Assembly (NCBI RefSeq): GCF_013602415.1
Contig: NZ_WPAG02000002.1
Location: forward strand, 1,925,480-1,989,479
Origin: Rhodococcus sp. B50
Lineage (GTDB): Bacteria; Actinomycetota; Actinomycetes; Mycobacteriales; Mycobacteriaceae
Direction of reading: 5' to 3'
Length of the DNA stretch: 64,000 nucleotides
The position numbers were made by a program, and so were the translations under genes. Positions 62,474 through 64,000 of the stretch are shown piece by piece (positions within the stretch are counted from its first letter, which is position 1; each line of letters starts with the position of its first letter). Below the pieces are notes generated by a model. That model had not been told where the DNA came from. It did not search any database and saw only the letters and a list, made by a program, of their open reading frames with translations.

Positions 62474-62797
62474 CTAGGACCAGCGCCGGGTAGGACGGCG
62501 GGTTCCGCGTCCCGCCCAGCATCCGCTGTGCCAGTGCCGCCGGTCCTCCGCACCGCCGAGCGCATCGGTCGGCCAGGCGACGACGTGGGGCGTTCCCGGC
62601 GCGATCTCGTGATCGCATCCCGGGCACCGGTACGGCTTCGTGGCGCGCGAGCCCGGCACGGTGCGCACGGTGAAGCGCTCGCCCTCGGCTCCCGCAGGTC
62701 CGTTCTCGGAGCGCACCGTCGCCCCGAGATAGGTCGGGGACTCGCCGGACGCCCCGCCGCTCTTGCGGCCGGTGCGGGATCTGTTGCGGCGCGGCAC
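62474..62797 (-). CDS. Small zinc-finger protein in the nucS operon
   Basis: The 107-residue protein has a basic N terminus (PRRNRSRTGRKSGG) and a treble-clef-like zinc site: CPGC in RCPGCDHEI, then HWHSGC. In actinobacterial genomes its relatives are often labelled ATP/GTP-binding protein, but no nucleotide-binding motif is visible. GTG 62797 is two bases after the nucS stop codon, so the two are translated from one mRNA. A role with NucS in mismatch correction is possible from position only. The MerR-clamp gene converges with it 45 bases downstream. Confidence 0.72.
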   Translation of the reverse strand: MPRRNRSRTGRKSGGASGESPTYLGATVRSENGPAGAEGERFTVRTVPGSRATKPYRCPGCDHEIAPGTPHVVAWPTDALGGAEDRRHWHSGCWAGRGTRRPTRRWS

Positions 62798-62799
62798 GA

Positions 62800-63474
62800 T
62801 CAGAACAATCTGAACTCGGTGCTCTCGGTGCCCCGCATCGCCTCGTAGTCGAGCACGAGGCAGCGGATGCCACGGTCGGTGGCCAGTGTTCGTGCCTGCG
62901 GCTTGATCTGCTGCGCCGCGAACACGCCGCTGACCGGAGCGAGCAGCGGATCCCGGTTGAGCAGTTCGAGATAACGGGTGAGCTGCTCCACACCGTCGAT
63001 CTCCCCGCGACGCTTCACCTCCACAGCGACGGTCGCGCCGTCGGCGTCGCGGCACAGCAGGTCCACGGGCCCGATCGCCGTGGGGTATTCGCGCCGGATG
63101 AGGGTGAAACCCGTCCCGAGGGTCTCGACGTGCTCGGCGAGCAGTTCCTGCAGGTGTGCCTCGACACCGTCCTTGATCAGACCGGGATCGACGCCGAGTT
63201 CGTGGCTCGAGTCGTGGTCGATCTCTTCGAGAGTGATCCGGAGCTGCTCGCCTGCCTTGTTCGTGACCACCCACAGGGCCTCGGCGTCCTCGGCCGATTC
63301 CTCTTCGAGCCAGCAGGGTGGGCTCATCCAGTTCAGGGGCTTGTAGGCACGGTCGTCGGCGTGGACACTCACCGAACCGTCGGATTTGACGAGGAGGAGA
63401 CGTCGGGCCGTCGGCAGATGAGCCGTCAGGCGTCCGATGTAGTCCACACGGCAACGGGCAATCACAAGACGCAC
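62800..63474 (-). CDS. nucS: Mismatch-specific endonuclease NucS (EndoMS)
   Basis: The 224-residue enzyme makes double-strand cuts at mismatches and replaces MutS/MutL in most actinobacteria. The N-terminal DNA-binding domain starts [16 protein letters not shown]; the RecB-like nuclease domain has GPVDLLCRD, then [21 protein letters not shown] with the catalytic Asp, Glu and Lys. The C-terminal EFRLF resembles a sliding-clamp-binding motif, consistent with published clamp activation of EndoMS. GTG 63474 is six bases after TAGGGT on the minus strand. Equivalent to Rv1321. Confidence 0.95.
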   Translation of the reverse strand: MRLVIARCRVDYIGRLTAHLPTARRLLLVKSDGSVSVHADDRAYKPLNWMSPPCWLEEESAEDAEALWVVTNKAGEQLRITLEEIDHDSSHELGVDPGLIKDGVEAHLQELLAEHVETLGTGFTLIRREYPTAIGPVDLLCRDADGATVAVEVKRRGEIDGVEQLTRYLELLNRDPLLAPVSGVFAAQQIKPQARTLATDRGIRCLVLDYEAMRGTESTEFRLF

Positions 63475-63516
63475 ACAGCCACCCTAGAGGATCGACTCGA
63501 CTAGTCTCGAACGACC

Positions 63517-64000
63517 ATGCCCGCACGCAGTCACCGTACGGCCCCACTCGGATCGGCGATCCTGGGAGAGCCTGCCGAACCGATCCGACGGCAACGCATC
63601 AGGATCCAGAGCCTGTTGACGTTCTCCCTGATCGGCACGCATCTCGTCGGTGCTCTCATCGTGGCCGCACTCATCAACGTCGTGATCCCGGGCCCGTCCG
63701 TGCTGACCTCCGACTTCCTCGTGATCACCGCGATCCTCGCCCCGGTCTACGTGGTCTCGGCCGTCGTGGTCGGCTCGGTCCTCGGCACCCGGGCGACGCT
63801 TCGCCGGCTGCGCTGGGCGCTGGAGGACCGCCTTCCCACCCCGGAGGAGCAACGGATCGCGCTGCGGATGCCCTGGCGCACCACCCTCCAGCAGGGAGCG
63901 CTGTGGTTCATCGGGCTGATCATGTTCACCGTCGGCTTCGGGATCATCGATCCACAGACCATCCCGAAGGTAGCGCTGACCATCACCCTGGCCGGTGTCA
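63517..64000 (+). CDS. Membrane adenylate/guanylate cyclase (3' end outside window)
   Basis: The 161 visible residues from ATG 63517 run open to the window edge. They contain a cytoplasmic N terminus (EPAEPIRRQRIRIQSLL) and four hydrophobic segments, with the LRRLRWALEDRLPTPEEQRIALRMPWR loop typical of the mycobacterial Rv1318c-Rv1320c group, six-helix membrane domains joined by HAMP to a class III cyclase domain. The catalytic part is not in the window, so the call rests on this N-terminal match and on synteny beside nucS. TAGTCT (63502-63507) lies nine bases before the ATG. Confidence 0.78.
   Translation, partial: MPARSHRTAPLGSAILGEPAEPIRRQRIRIQSLLTFSLIGTHLVGALIVAALINVVIPGPSVLTSDFLVITAILAPVYVVSAVVVGSVLGTRATLRRLRWALEDRLPTPEEQRIALRMPWRTTLQQGALWFIGLIMFTVGFGIIDPQTIPKVALTITLAGV

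Overview
The window is high-GC actinobacterial DNA, most likely from a mycolic-acid-forming member of the Mycobacteriales. Rhodococcus or a close relative fits best. The reasons are a single-chain type I fatty acid synthase of about 3,090 residues followed by acpS, the GlgE/GlgB/GlgP glucan genes, an LdtMt2-type L,D-transpeptidase, NucS in place of MutS/MutL, and many genes with a TANNNT -10 hexamer only 6-9 bases before a GTG or ATG start, as in leaderless mycobacterial transcripts. Genus assignment is inference. No rRNA, CRISPR array, prophage or insertion sequence is visible.

Left part (1-12.6 kb) is accessory metabolism: an alpha/beta hydrolase (cut by the edge); a desaturase-reductase operon divergent from a FabR/DesT-like TetR repressor, with a matching operator between them; a second hydrolase, a thioesterase, a secreted SGNH hydrolase, an MFS transporter, an SDR, a HerA-like ATPase and a Tmm-like flavin monooxygenase with an odd C-terminal tail.

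The 12.6-29.4 kb block follows the Mycobacterium tuberculosis order Rv2511 to Rv2524c (from memory): orn, tRNA-His, a lipase, ldtB, two identical tRNA-Lys genes, a DUF3618 protein, bcp, an M20 peptidase, an extra TetR gene, acpS and fas. Divergent from fas is a coupled pair of paralogous HNH proteins with an SOS-like box just before the first start codon, followed by tRNA-Leu.

31-38.8 kb holds two small membrane proteins, a signalling cluster (CHASE3 histidine kinase, receiver protein, receiver-PP2C phosphatase, STAS antagonist, RsbW-like kinase) that looks like a partner-switching module without its sigma factor, a DUF2236 oxygenase-like gene with a divergent TetR gene, and a DUF3349 protein.

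38.8-64 kb is an inverted equivalent of M. tuberculosis Rv1341 back to about Rv1318c: rdgB, rph, an MBL phosphodiesterase, rhomboid, P1 peptidase, DUF2017, clpS, pncB with pncA added, dinG, glgP, glgE-glgB, a YbbN-like thioredoxin, fadA4, methylmalonyl-CoA epimerase, nucS and an adenylate cyclase cut by the right edge. The mec-cysO-cysM genes and murI expected here are absent. Additions include a 22-residue hydrophobic peptide gene with its own promoter and terminator, a zinc metallopeptidase lipoprotein, a DivIVA/Scy-like coiled-coil protein, and a MerR regulator fused to two sliding-clamp-like domains beside nucS. That fusion, with its MerR-type operator, and the SOS-linked HNH pair are the two most unusual things in the window.
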